Shown piece after piece: positions 29,534-41,739 of a stretch of 64,000 bases of DNA. Positions within the stretch are counted from its first letter, which is position 1, and the number at the start of each line of letters is the position of its first letter. Source of the stretch: Hoplostethus atlanticus (Eukaryota > Chordata > Actinopteri > Trachichthyiformes > Trachichthyidae); assembly GCA_034670405.1 (NCBI GenBank), contig JAXDDX010000193.1:470001-534000 (forward strand), given 5' to 3'. The translations under genes were made by a program, and so were the position numbers. The notes under the pieces are model-generated. The model did not search any database, had not been told where the DNA came from, and worked only from the letters and a program-made list of their open reading frames with translations.

Positions 29534-30438
29534 CCCAGGTGGCGTCAGAAGTTGGGAGCTCCAACAAACTGAGTCTTTCTTCTGGACAAGGAGGATTAGC
29601 GGCAGCAGAAACACCCACCGGATTAGACCAGGACACCCAAGTTGTCACATCACCATGGTAACCAGCCTGGGGGGGGGACAACCCGCTCGATCAGGGAGTC
29701 TCGTGCTACCAGAGAACCAGAGGGGATCACTCACACACACACACACACACACACAGCCTGACAGCCAGTGCAGGGCGAAGTTGGATGGCCAGCGACGGTC
29801 AGACGGTGAAAACCTAAATGATGGGAATATAGCGTTTTGGTTTGTGTGTGTTTGGACTGCAGAAAAGGTCGGCCAATCGGTTTGGTTCCCTCGTGTTTGG
29901 ACAGTATTAGTATGCAAAGCAGAGAGTGTGTGTGTGTGTGTGTGTGTGTGGTGAACAGGTCGAATGTGAAGTGACTCTTTTCAACTCATCAGCTTCACAT
30001 TCACTGCAGGCAGAAAAGCAGATTCAGCAGTTTGTTCAATATGGCTTCACTCAATAGAAACACAAAGAGGCTGCAGGCCTGAAGCTGCTGCAACACACCC
30101 GCACGCGCACACACACACACACACACACACTAACAGGAATGTCTGGTTTTGGTTCTGAAACTTCACATATGCGACACATAAATGACATCATCAAATAGAA
30201 AATAAACCGGTTGGTTACCTTAACACTAACTGACCTGCAACTTTTAACAGTAGTTGACTTTTTAGAACGGCTGGTTACCACACTAACTTACCAACCCCTA
30301 CCAGCATTGAGCTTCTACTAGCTGGAGATTAAAATGATCTCTGGGTACCAAATCCAGACAGGAAATGATTCCCCTTTAAATCAATACTTTGACCTAGTAG
30401 GAGAAGTTAAAAAAGTTAATTTTATTAACTTGATGAGA
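29396..30438. other. Intergenic DNA with CA/GT microsatellites
   Basis: (CA)n at 29489-29530, 29731-29754 and 30108-30130; (GT)n at 29926-29950. No gene or transposon is recognised between them. Confidence 0.7.
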
Positions 30439-30439
30439 A

Positions 30440-30720
30440 CATAAAGTCAGAGAGAGCAGAGGAGGAAGGCTGAGATCATTTAGACAGATTTGTCACACAG
30501 ATCTGACTAAATTAATATGAGGATAGTTTCTCTTTAAGGCCTGTTTTAAATTGGCATACTTTAAGAGACAAACCTTAAATCAACACAGGAACTAAAAGGC
30601 TTCAATTAGAAAAAGGAGGAATATTCATCTCTCCGTCTTTCCAGTGGGTTTTACTGCAAAGCTCCATCAGCTCCGACAAGAAGAATTAACTTCAGAGATT
30701 TCACCTTTAACACAGTTCGA
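30440..30720. promoter_or_regulatory. Candidate conserved non-coding element
   Basis: Unique sequence with AT-core words (TAAATTAATATGAGG, TTTTAAATTGGCATAC, TTCAATTAGAAAAAGG, GGAATATTCATC) just beyond the mipol1 polyadenylation site. It differs clearly from the repeats around it; no conservation test was possible. Confidence 0.35.
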
Positions 30721-30939
30721 ACTGGACAATAATATAATATTAATATAATCTCATCTGCATCACAGGGGTTGGGGGATAATAACTCAAATAAGAGCAACAA
30801 AATGTTCTAAATAAATGCCTAAAATATTAATGTAAATGTAAAATGTTGGCAAAATAACTGACCAATATGATATACAGATATACTGATATACAGATATCAC
30901 TGCATCAATGAAATATAGACTAGAAAAAAATAATTTCCA

Positions 30940-31604
30940 AATCATTTCATTTTATTTAATGTCAACACCACACAGCAAGAACAGTAAAATAATAGTAGGT
31001 AAAATACTGAACAGTAAAATAATGGAACAATAGCTGGTTGATTATAACATATTCAGGTATATTATTTAAAATATAAAATTAACAATTAATTAAAACAAAC
31101 AAGAAAAAACTAAATCCAGAGGAATTGAAGCAGATTGGAAAATAATAAAATATGAATAAAATACCAATATCTGCTTCAAATAAAAACAATCTTGTTTTCG
31201 TCTGGATTTGTGTTCTCCGTTATGAATCTGTTTGTTAGGAATAAATCTGACTTGACAAAAATAAAAAAATAAGATATAAAAAATACAGCAACGCTGGAAG
31301 CAGAAAAGAGAAAAGTCAGACATTTGAAGAAAAAATAAAATGGTTGAGAAGATGCAGAAAGAGAAACTAATAATAATAATAATAATAATAACACATTGGC
31401 ATTGAAACAGATTTCCAGACAATAAAACAATACAAGAACTAATAAAATACACCTACAAAGATATTAATTAAAAACCAGATTCCAAAAGACTAAAACAGAA
31501 AAATACAACAGGAGTAAAATAAAAAGTCTATCTGAGGAGAGAGGAGAGGAGAGGAGGAGGAGGAGCCTGGCCTCCAGATGTGGATATCTGGTCAGGTCAG
31601 ATGG
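30940..31604 (-). other. mipol1: mipol1 3' untranslated region
   Basis: Runs from the stop codon at 31605 to a candidate AATAAA signal (TTTATT on the plus strand, about 30952-30957). It is very AT-rich and includes an ATT run at 31367-31390. The exact end is uncertain. Confidence 0.5.
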
Positions 31605-31671
31605 TCAGATGACGGCTCGGACACTTCCTGTCCCGACTTTCTTCCTCAACACCTCGACCAGACGCTCCAAC
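31605..31671 (-). CDS. mipol1: MIPOL1 last coding exon
   Basis: Minus strand: CCCAAACAG acceptor, then G plus 21 codons (LERLVEVLRKKVGTGSVRAV plus I) and TGA at 31605-31607. The single leading base completes AG from the exon at 46315-46542 (Arg), so coiled-coil ...ARERVQR runs on into LERLVEVLRKK. MIPOL1 is a coiled-coil protein of poorly defined function, named after a limb mirror-image polydactyly breakpoint. The exon is short but the phase fits and it is placed convergent to foxa1, as in other vertebrates. Confidence 0.85.
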
Positions 31672-31945
31672 CTGTTTGGGAAGGGGGGGGGGGTTGATTA
31701 GACTGGAGACGCCACTGGAGGGAGGGAGGGGAGGGAGGAAGGGGGGGTGGGGTGGTTGGAGGTGTAAAGTTGGAGTAAATTAACGTAAAGTCAATGAGTC
31801 AATGGAAGAAGGCGAAAACTGATAGAATGAAGAGGCATTCAGAAATTCACCAGACGCACTAAAGCATCAGCCAGCTTCCGGCAGGAAGCCATTTGTGACC
31901 AATAACACAACTATGACATCTGACCAAAGACACTGGAGGCACTGT

Positions 31946-32129
31946 CAAACAGACCACCAATCAGACTGGGACTATAGAAAGATATCAAACAGACCACCAA
32001 TCAGACTGGGACTATAGAAAGATGTCAAACAGACCACCAATCAGACTGGGACTATAGAAAGATATCAAACAGACCACCAATCAGACTGGGACTATAGAAA
32101 GATGTCAAACAGACCACCAATCAGACTGG
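31946..32129. repeat. 40-bp tandem repeat, about 4.6 copies
   Basis: The unit begins TCAAACAGACCACCAATCAG and alternates GATATC and GATGTC at its junctions, which suggests an 80-bp higher-order duplication. Confidence 0.95.
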
Positions 32130-32443
32130 CTGGACTGTCTTCTTTTTCTGTTGCTTCTGATTTTTCCAGTCAAACTATCAAACTGTCAGTAGTGGGGGGG
32201 GCAAAACAAACATTAGACTGACAGGCAGGAGAGGAGAAGGAATTGATGGGAGGAGAGGAATGTGTCAGGGAGGAGGTGGAGTGGAGTGCAGGAGGGGAGA
32301 GGAGTGCAGGGAGGAGGAGGAGGGGCAGTAGAGGGGAGTGAAGAGTGGAGGAGAGAATTAGAGAATTAGAGGAGTGAAGTGAGGAGGTAAAGGAGGAAAT
32401 CTCAACCTTCTTTATTTGTCCTGCTAAAAACAAGAGGTCGGCC

Positions 32444-32484
<41 letters not shown>

Positions 32485-32640
32485 ACACTCACACTCACAC
32501 TCACACTCTGGCTGACGTGACAACACACCGCTAATTCAATTCTGTGGAAACAATAGAATTGAATATATTTATATTTAAAGCAAACCTTAATATGACCTAA
32601 TTTCCTGTTTGTCTGAGTTCTGGACAGTAGGTTCCAACAA
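32130..32640. other. mipol1 intron: GA-rich and CA-repeat sequence
   Basis: A purine-rich stretch (32225-32400, mostly GAGGAG words), then (CA)n and (CACTCA)n at 32440-32508. No exon recognised. Confidence 0.7.
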
Positions 32641-32654
32641 TTATGTTTTGTTTC

Positions 32655-33650
32655 TACTGGTGGTGACATTTCTACTGGTGGTGACGACGTTTCTACTGGT
32701 GGTGATGACGTTTCTACTGGTGGTGACAATGTTTCTACTGGTTGTGACGATGTTTCTACTGGTGGTGATGACGTTTCTACTGGTGGTGACGATGTTTCTA
32801 CTGGTGGTGACGATGTTTCTACTGGTGGTGACGATGTGACGTTTCTACTGGTGGTGACGATGTTTCTACTGGTGGTGACGACGTTTCTACTGGTGGTGAC
32901 GACGTTTCTACTGGTGGTGACGATGTGACGTTTCTACTGGTGGTGACGATGTTTCTACTGGTGGTGACGACGTTTCTACTGGTGGTGATGACGTTTCTAC
33001 CACGTTGATGATGTTTCTACTGGTGGTGATGACGTTTCTACTGGTGGTGATGACGTTTCTACCACGTTGATGATGTTTCTACTGGTGGTGATGATGTTTC
33101 TACCACGTTGATGATGTTTCTACTGGTGGTGATGACGTTTCTACTGGTGGTGACAATGTTTCTACTGGTGATGACGACGTTTGTACCACGGTGTTGATGT
33201 TTCTATTGGTGGTGACAACATTTCTACCACGGTGATGATGTTTCTACTGGTGGTGATGATGTTTCTACTGGTGGTGATGACGTTTTTACTGGTGGTGATG
33301 ACGTTTCTACTGGTGGTGACGATGTGTCTACTGGTGGTGATGACGTTTCTACCATGTTGATGTTTCTACCATGTTGATGTTTCTACCACGTTGACGTTTC
33401 TACTGGTGGTGACGACGTTTCTACTGGTGGTGACGATGTGTCTACTGGTGGTGATGACGTTTGTACTGGTGGTGATGACGTTTCTACTGGTGGTGACGAT
33501 GTGTCTACTGGTGGTGATGACGTTTCTAGCATGTTGACGTTTCTACCACGTTGATGTTTCTACTGGTGGTGACGATGTTTCAACTGGTGGTGATGACCTT
33601 TCTACTGGTGGTGATGACGTTTCTACCATGTTGATGTTTCTACTCGTGGT
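32655..33650. repeat. 21-bp minisatellite, about 45 copies
   Basis: The unit is GTTTCTACTGGTGGTGACGA plus one base, with a variant unit TTTCTACCACGTTGATGAT mixed in. It produces spurious long ORFs of the FLLVVTM type. A strongly diverged relative lies at 35370-35700. Confidence 0.95.
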
Positions 33651-33654
33651 GCTG

Positions 33655-34090
33655 CAATCAAAGTGTCTTTGCTCCACTCCTTATCAGCCATCACTAATAG
33701 AGCTCTCTCTCGAGTTCGTTCCCTCTGAGCAAACGCACCCTCACTTTTGAAAGACTGACACCAAACACAAGTAGTAAGATTGAGGCAGCTCAATGGAAAT
33801 GATTAAAGCGCTGGAAATTATTTTTAGCCTCATCATCAAACTGGACTGTATTAAAAATATCAACTGCTACTGTGAGGAGAAGAGCATCTTGTCTACATCT
33901 TTGTCTCCTCCGATGGCCGACAGCTGCAGCATGAAATGCTGGTTAAATGTCTTCCAACTCTCGTCCACGTTATCATCTAGGTGTTGAACCTCAGGAGGTT
34001 TAATGGTATTGAATTTATTCACTTTTGGTACCATGGATTACAAACACCATAGCAGCGTAAGGTTACAAAAACTTTGTTGATACTCCGCTC
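33655..34090. other. mipol1 intron, possible gag-like relic
   Basis: On the minus strand around 33870-33980 the peptide LDDNVDESWKTFNQHFMLQL vaguely resembles an LTR-retrotransposon gag start. No other support. Otherwise nothing recognised. Confidence 0.3.
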
Positions 34091-34094
34091 TCAA

Positions 34095-35335
34095 ACACAT
34101 TACATTACATTACATTACAGTCATTTAGCAGATGCTTTTATCCAAAGCGACATACAATAAGTGCATTCAACATAGGTAGGCAAGACAACTACTAGTCACC
34201 AGAAATCGTAAGTGCATTTCCTTCCTAAACAAGCAACTAAGAGCATAACTAGTGTTAAGGTAAGAGTGCAATAAGTTAGGAACCTACTTTATCTTAAACA
34301 AATGAGACAAATAAGAGAATCAAATAAACAAGAGCTAAGACAAATAAGTGAACCAAATAAGCAAGAGCTAAGACAAATAAGTGTATCAAATGAACAAGAG
34401 CCAGTAAACAAGAGCTCAGACACATAATTGACGACAAATAGGCATGGCTAAGGGGAAGAGTCAGGGTAGTGTTTCCTGAAGAGGTGGGTTTTCAGCCTGC
34501 GGCGAAAGATGGGCAGCGACTCTGCTGTCCTGACATCAGTGGGGAGTTCATTCCACCACTGCGGGGCCAGGACGGAGAAGAGCCGTGACCGTGTAGATCG
34601 GCCGCAGGGACCTCTGAGCGACGGGGCAACCAGTCGCCTCGAGGCAGCAGAGCGAAGTGGTCGGGCGGGGGTGTAAGGCTTGACCATAGCCTGGAGGTAA
34701 GAAGGAGCTCTTCCTTTCACTGCCCTATAGGCTAGCACCAGGGTCTTGAACTGGATGAGCTGCTACAGGGAGCCAGTGTAGAGAACGGAGAAGGGTAGTT
34801 GTATGGGAGAACTTGGGGTGGTTGAACACCAGACGAGCTGCAGCTTTCTGAACAAGCTCCAGAGGTCTGATGGCAGACGCCGGGGCACCAGCAAGGAGGG
34901 AGTTGCAGTAGTCCAGGCGGGAGATGACAAGAGCCTGGATGAGCACCTGCGCTGCCTTGTCAGTGAGGAAGGGGCGAATCCTCCTGATGTTGTAGAGGAG
35001 GAATCTGCAGGAGCGTGTCACTGATGCGATGTTTGCCGAGAACGACAGTTGGTCGTCCAGGGTCACACCCAGATTCCTCGCAGTCCGAGTTGACATCACC
35101 ACAGCATTATCAATGGTGATGGCCAGGTCTCGGTGCGGACAGCCCTTCCCCGGGAGGAACACCAGCTCAGTCTTGTCCAGGTTGAGCTTCAGGTGGTGCA
35201 TCGACATCCACTCCGAGATGTCTGCCAGGCATGCAGCAATGCTGCCTCCACTTGTGTGTCAGACGGGGGAAATGACAGGATCAGCTGGGTGTCATCTGCA
35301 TAGCAGTGGTAGGAAAAGTCGTGTGACCACATCCT
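34095..35335 (-). mobile_element. L2-type LINE, 3' half
   Basis: Minus-strand copy with the TGTAA tail at 34097-34120, the 3' untranslated region, and a coding part (34448-35207) from WMSMHHLKLNLDKTELVFLP to RRLKTHLFRKHYPDS. The two frames join at one shift near 34740 (a missing R-IQF segment). It is 5'-truncated just downstream of the YADD catalytic motif. It interrupts or borders the old 21-bp array. Confidence 0.93.
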
Positions 35336-35369
35336 ATCTCACATCACATGAGACAATTCTACCAGTTTC

Positions 35370-35705
35370 TACCCAATGGAGACGACAACATTTCTACCCA
35401 TGGCAATTCATGTTTCTAGCCGCAGCCAGGTTTCTACCCCTGCTGCCGATTCTACCCACCACAACGGCTTTTCTACTGGCGGAGATAATGTTTCTACCAT
35501 TGGCCATGACATTTCTACCGCGGTGACGTTTCTACCCACAGAGATGAAATTTCTACCTATCCTGACAATGTTTATACCCCTGCCAATGATGTTTCTACTG
35601 ATGGCCATGACATTTCTATCCACGGTAACAATGTTTCTACCCACGGTGACACCATTTGTCCCCACAATGATGACATTTCTATCAAAACTTCTACCAATGA
35701 TAACA
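35370..35705. repeat. Degenerate 21-bp array related to 32.65-33.65 kb
   Basis: Repeated TTTCTACC words every 18-24 bases followed by variable ATGGCCATGAC-like sequence. This is the same unit architecture as the homogeneous array 2 kb away, but with units diverged almost beyond recognition. Confidence 0.75.
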
Positions 35706-35829
35706 GAATAACAATAGCATGTGTCTGAAGTCAGGCAAAACACTTCTCTAGGAGAGGAGAACCAGGAAATTGAAATAAAGCAAACTGAAGGAGTGAGGTG
35801 TTGAGAGACTGACCCTGGATGACTTTCTA

Positions 35830-36090
35830 GTAGTCACTAAAGCTTTCTCTCTCTCCAAACCAAATTAAACTCCTAGCCTCTAATAACCAGCAGATTTCTA
35901 TCAGGAATAAGAAGAAGCCCCCCTCCTCGGAGAGCAAATATTCCTCTTTCCACAATTCAGAAACTTGGGAGGCTCTTCAGAGTCGGCTGCCCCCCCACTG
36001 GCAGCCAAATTAGAGCAGAAAGCCGCGGGTTTGAGCCCAGGAGGACGGCGTGGATGCAGACGGATGACTTAAGCTGTTTTCATCAGAATC
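35830..36090. promoter_or_regulatory. Candidate conserved non-coding element in mipol1 intron
   Basis: Unique sequence with AACCAAATTAAACTCC, GAGCAAATATTCCTC (its complement contains TATTTGC, a forkhead-type word) and GGCAGCCAAATTAGAGC. It is a candidate enhancer shared by the foxa1-mipol1 block. Inference only. Confidence 0.35.
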
Positions 36091-36224
36091 TCATCCCTTC
36101 ATCTTCAGGCTGATGAGATGAGATGCTGCAGCAGAACCAACTCTGCTTAAAGATTCTTGTAATAGTTGGTTGCGTTATCTTTAATATCCCCAATTTCCCT
36201 ATTCTTATTTATGTTTTTAAGATT

Positions 36225-36370
36225 AATTTTTGGCCATTTTGCCATTATTACACAGCGAAAGTAGAGAGCGCCAGGAAGGATTAGGGGAGTGAGACAGGGA
36301 TACGACAAAGATGCCAGGCCAGATTCGAACCCAGGACCTCACGGCATGCGACTTAGACTGCTGAGCCTCA
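36225..36370 (-). mobile_element. tRNA-derived SINE-like repeat
   Basis: The minus strand reads GAGGCTCAGCAGTCTAAGTC (A-box region) and TGGGTTCGAATCTGGCC (B box, 36318-36334), with a body containing GTGAGACAGGGATACGAC. It is a tRNA-like head with a teleost SINE body. Confidence 0.65.
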
Positions 36371-36739
36371 TCTAAACTATCATGAGCAGTAGATACTGCT
36401 AATGTATGATAAAATGCCAAAATACCAATGAGGAACTGTTGAACCAGGTTGTCAATAGTGACGGTTTCTACAGTAGCCTGCGTGTGGTCACCGAGGCAAC
36501 AGCAGGTCCCAAATTACTGTTGCTTAGCAACAACATTTAGCTCCAGGAAGTAAAACGTGATTTGCTGGAGGTTAAAACACTTCCTCTGTGCTGGAACTGT
36601 TTTCCAACTAGGACGGGAAATGAGACAGTCCAACCAATCAGGTGGCTCGCTGCTGATGAGCTGTCACGTCCTTATTTGGAAAAGTTCCTTACAGACAGAC
36701 AGACAGTCCTTCTGAACACCTGCTGGGCGGCTGTGATCA

Positions 36740-36743
36740 GCCT

Positions 36744-36777
<34 letters not shown>

Positions 36778-37337
36778 TGTATACATCCAATGACCTTTCC
36801 TAAATATCAACAAGCCTTTTGACATGTTGATCTACACAAGCACACACACACACATGCATGCATGAGATGTGTGTGTGTGCTAGTGGACTAGATGATCAGT
36901 CATACACAAGTCCTCCAGTCCTGTGACAACATCTTCATTCACAAAGTGTGTGAATGTGTGTGTGTAAATGGTCTGTATACACCACACACACACACACACA
37001 CACACGCATGCACGCACGCACGCACGCACGCGCACGCACGCACACACGCACACACACACACTCACTGACATGCAGAAACACACACTTATAGGAAACAGGC
37101 TAATTGTGCAGCGTGTCTCCGGCCTCATACACAATAAGAGCTATACTACACACATTTATGTGTGTGTGTGTGTGTGTTAGTGTGTGTGCACTCACGTGTG
37201 TGTATGTGTGAAATGCTCACAGTCGTGTTGGCAGTAGGGATTTGAGCAACACTGTTGACAGAACCTGTCTAGTAAACCCTTACACACACACAGACACACA
37301 GACAGACACACACACACACACACAGACACACAGACAG

Positions 37338-37368
<31 letters not shown>

Positions 37369-37456
37369 GGCTGTGGCGATAAATCCTGATTAAGAATTCC
37401 CAGCATCACACAAGCAACAATTAGACCTGATAAAACAGAGAGGGAGCAGAGCAGGG

Positions 37457-37492
<36 letters not shown>

Positions 37493-37518
37493 CAGAGGTG
37501 ACATCTGGTCTGGTGATG

Positions 37519-37560
<42 letters not shown>
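36740..37560. repeat. Cluster of GT/CA microsatellites
   Basis: (GT)n at 36744-36776, CA/GT and CACG runs at 36841-37070, 37158-37180, 37284-37366, 37459-37490 and 37520-37559. Spurious Cys/Val-rich ORFs arise from them. Confidence 0.95.
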
Positions 37561-37564
<4 letters not shown>

Positions 37565-37916
37565 GGTGAATGAAGTCTTGGGATTTGAACGTGTGATGTT
37601 GGGACCTTAAGGTGGTGGAGGGTTTGGAGGGTTTTCCAGGGAGCCTGGAGTTGCTGGTCGGGTCACTAAGGCAACAGGTCTGAGCCAATGGGTCAGACAG
37701 ACACATTCATGAAGATTCATGAAGACCCTTAAAGGTCTGAGATAGAGCTGGGGGATCCTGGATGAGGGGTACCAGGATCCTCTCCGTGAGCCAGGGGGCC
37801 GGATGGCTGGATGGGAGTGCTGTTGTTTATCTCAGTGGACAGGAGGGTCGCCTCAAGGTGACTACAAGAAGACAGCTGTGACTGTTGCTTGTTTGGTTGT
37901 TCGTATGCACATAACA

Positions 37917-38069
37917 CAGGGATAGGCAACCATGAGCCATGGAGGGACAAGAGTCTAACCCTAACCCATTTCACTGATTAACACCTTCAACCATGGAGGA
38001 GGAATTAGTTAGTTGGAATAAAAACCTGCCGACTCTCAACCCTCCATGGTAAATGGTTGCCTATCCCTG
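37917..38069. mobile_element. 153-bp hAT-type MITE
   Basis: Ends CAGGGATAGGCAACCATG and the imperfect complement TGGTTGCCTATCCCTG. Flanking octamers ACATAACA and ACCTAGCA agree at six of eight positions, which fits an aged 8-bp hAT target duplication. Confidence 0.7.
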
Positions 38070-38327
38070 ACCTAGCAGCAGTTCAGAGTACCAACCTTCT
38101 GGGAAATGGTGGAGGGGAACTGAAGAAGGCTCCACTTACCGACTCCATAGTCCTACTGGGAGACTGGAATGCTCACAACTAGGAAACCTGGAAGTGATTG
38201 GGAGGATTAGTCTTCCTGATCTGAACCTGAGCAGTGCGTTGTTATTGGACTAAACTAGTCATGGGTTGTGCATAGCCAACACCAAGTTCAAACACAAGGA
38301 GGTTAAGTGTACATAGTAGCAAAAATG

Positions 38328-41300
38328 TTCAAGATTCAAGATTCAAGAAGTTTAATTGTCACATACACACACGAGGTGTGTAGTGAAATGCAAAGTGGCA
38401 ATGCTCAGCAGAAATGTGCAAAATAACAGGTTCACACTATTTACAATAACCAACACAATATTTACAATGTCACAGTTTTTAAGAGCTCTATATAAAAAAA
38501 CAACACAATATTTACAATAAGAGCACTTTATAAAAAAAATATAGTAAAAAAAGGGAAAATTGTATGTATAATATAAATTATAAATTATGTGTAGTCTTTA
38601 CCTAAGTGTGTGTGTGCATAAGAGGGGCAGTGTGTGTGTCTTGGTGGGGGCCCTGGTGAGGTCGGAGTTCACAGTCCTGATGGCCTGAGGAAAGAAACTC
38701 CGTCTCAGTCTCTCTGTTTTGGCAGCGTGACTACGGAGGCGCTTGCCTGACCGCAGCAGCTGAAACAGACCGTTGTTGGGGTGGTGAGGATCCTTCATGA
38801 TCCTGCAGGCTCTGGTTCTGCACCTCCTGGTGTACAAGTCCTGCAGGGTGGGGAGTGTAGTTCCAATAGTGCGTTCAGCCGAACGCACTACTCTCTGCAG
38901 AGCCTTCCTGTCCTGAGCGGAGCTGCTGCCAAACCAGGCAGTGATGCTTCCTGTCAGGATGCTCTCTACAGCTCCAGAGTAGAAGGACTGAAGGATCCTC
39001 CGGGAGACTTTAAATTTCCTCAGTTGCCTGAGGTGGTAAAGGCGCTGCCTCGCCTTTCTCACCAGAGTGTCAGTGTGTGTGGACCATGTGAGATCTTCGG
39101 TGATGTGGACTCCCAGGTATTTATACCTGCTCACCCTCTCCACAGTATTCCCATTAATCCCCAGTGGTGAGTATGTCCTCTGTTGTTGTGTCCTCCTAAA
39201 GTCCACAATCAGCTCCTTAGTTTTGGTGACATTCAGGAGGAGGCTGTTGTCCCGGCACCAGAGTGACAGATCAGCAACTTCCTCCAGGTAGGCCTTCTCG
39301 TCGTTGTTGGAGATCAGGCCCACCACCACTGTGTCATCCGCAAACTTAATGATGGTGTTGGAGCTGAACCTGGCCACACAGTCATGTGTGTACAGGGAGT
39401 ACAGTAGGGGGCTGAGGACGCAACCCTGGGGGGATCCTGTGTTCAGGGTGAGGGGGTTGGAGGTGTGTCTACCCACCCTGACCACCTGGGGCCTGGCGGT
39501 CAGGAAGTCCAGGATCCAGGCACACAGGGGGGTGTTCAGTCCCAGCTCCATCAACTTGCCAGCCAGTCTGGTGGGGACTATGGTATTGAAAGCTGAACTA
39601 TAGTCAATGAACAGCAGTCTCACATAGCCCCCCTTCCGGCTGTCCAGATGAGAGAGTGTGGTGTGCAGTACCTGGGAGACAGCATCATCCGTGGATCTGT
39701 TGGGACGATAAGCAAACTGCAGCGGGTCCATGGAGCAAGGGAGGAAGGCGCAGATGTAGTCCTTAATCAGCCTCTCGAAGCATTTCATGACCACCGAGGT
39801 GAGGGCCACCGGTCGGTAGTCATTCAAGCATGCTGGAGAAGCATTCTTGGGCACAGGGACAATAGTGGATCTCTTGAAGCAGGCGGGGACCACAGACTCA
39901 GCCAGGGAGATGTTGAATATAGTGGTGAACACTGGAGCTAGCTGATTAGCACAGGTCTTCAGTACTCGTCCAGATATGCCATCTGGACCAGCAGCTTTCC
40001 TGGTGTTCACCCTCGTCAGAGCCCTCCTCACACTGTGCTCGGTCACAGAGAGTGTGTGTTCATCCCCAGCGGTAGAACTCACTCCGGTTGCGCTAACGGT
40101 GATGTTGTTAGCCGGCGAGCTAGCGCTGTTGTTGCTAGCCTCAAACCGTGCATAGAATGAATTCAGGTCCTCCGCTAGGGATGCGTCGGCACTCACAATT
40201 GCGGGGGGTCTGCCCTGGTAGTCCGTTATAGTCCGTAGCCCCTGCCATAGGCGTCTGGTGTCGCGCTGCTCCATCTGCGACTCCACTCTGTCCCTATACC
40301 TCCTCTTGGCCTCCTTCACCGCCCTTCTCAGTCCATAGGACGCTGCCTTGTGCTCGTCCATGTTGCCGGATACAAGACCGGAGTTATAGGCAGCAGTGCG
40401 GGCATTCAAAGCGTCGCGGATGGATTTATCAACCCACGGTTTTTGGTTAGGAAAGGACCTAACTTTTACCGTCGGGACGATGGTGTCCACTAGCGTTGCT
40501 ATGAAGCTCGTTACTACTTCCGTAAACTCGCTGACGTCCCTGGAACTGGATTGGAACATGTCCCAGTCGACGTCACGCAGAGCGTCCTGTAGCTCAGCCT
40601 CTGATTGGTCAGACCACCGCTTTACGTCCCTCGTCACTACCGCTTCCCGTACTATCCTTTGTTTATACTCCGGTAGCAGGAAAATGGCGGCATGGTCTGA
40701 TTTGCCGAACGGAGGGAGAGAGACAGCCATGTAGCCTCTCTTGAACGGCGTATAGCAGTGGTCCAACGTTCTTTCCCCTCTGGTAGCACACGTAATGTGC
40801 TGATGAAAGTTCGGCATGACTTTTTTTAGGTTCGCCCTATTAAAGTCCCCAGCCACCACCATAGCCGCGTCGGGATGCTTGTTCTGATGCCGACATAACA
40901 CATCATGTAGGTCCGATAGTGCTACGTCGGTGTCCGCTTGTGGTGGTATGTAGACGGCTGTGGTGATGACCGAGCTGAACTCCCGGGGAAGGTAGAATGG
41001 ACGGCATGAGATAGTCAGATGTTCCAGGTTCGACGAGCAGGAACGAGAAAGAGTCTTAATGTCCTTGGGGTTGCACCACTTGTTGTTGGTCATGAAGCAA
41101 ACCCCTCCACCCTTAGATTTGCCAGACTCTTCCGTTCTATCCGCACGGAAAACAGAGAAGGACTCGGTTGGGCATATGGCTCGATCCGGCACCAGCGGGG
41201 TCAGCCATGTTTCCGTCAGACAAAAGACGTTACAATCCCTCATGTCCCGTTGAAATCTAATCCTCGCCCTAACATCATCCAACTTATTATCCAGAGACTG

Positions 41301-41735
41301 GACGTTAGCAAGAAGGATGCTGGGCAGAGGTGGACGGTGGGCTTGAACTCTCAGTCTGTTCCGAATTCCGCTCCGTTTTCCCCGATGTTTCCTCCTTCGT
41401 CTCCCCGTAGGTGAGTCTCCACTGTTGTTGTTGTGGCTCGCTCGTACTATCTCTGCCGGCCACGCTGGGTCGATGGAAAAGTGGACAAAAACCTTTGTTT
41501 TGCGCAAAAGTTTATGTCCAAAAGTGTGCTGCGTTCGTAGGATGTTAGTGCCGATGTGTTTGAGCAAAAAAAGATATTGAAAAACAAACACAAAAACTAA
41601 AAAAACGCACAATCTCCGCGGAGCTACCACGACGGCGTCTAGACACGGCCGCGCCATCATCATCATCATCATCATGTACATAGGTAGCAGAGCACCTTGG
41701 GTCAAAGGTTGATGATAGACACTGTAGTTGTTTCA
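38328..41735 (-). mobile_element. Rex1/Babar-like (CR1 group) LINE with intact ORF
   Basis: A single minus-strand frame of 1,035 codons (38598-41705) encodes an endonuclease ([44 protein letters not shown]) and a reverse transcriptase ([61 protein letters not shown] at 39333-39344). No stops or frameshifts are present, so it is a young copy. The clade name rests on the [11 protein letters not shown] and [17 protein letters not shown] style. The 3' tail at 38328-38350 consists of GATTCAA repeats. The 5' end is uncertain, next to an (ATC)n run. It sits in a mipol1 intron in the sense direction. Confidence 0.88.
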
Positions 41736-41739
41736 TTGG

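Noticed and set aside
33870-33985. Retroviral or LTR gag exon
   Set aside because: One short suggestive peptide only; no LTRs, protease or polymerase nearby.
36740-37710. Cys/Val-rich ORFs such as MCVCVCVCV
   Set aside because: Translation of GT/CA microsatellites.
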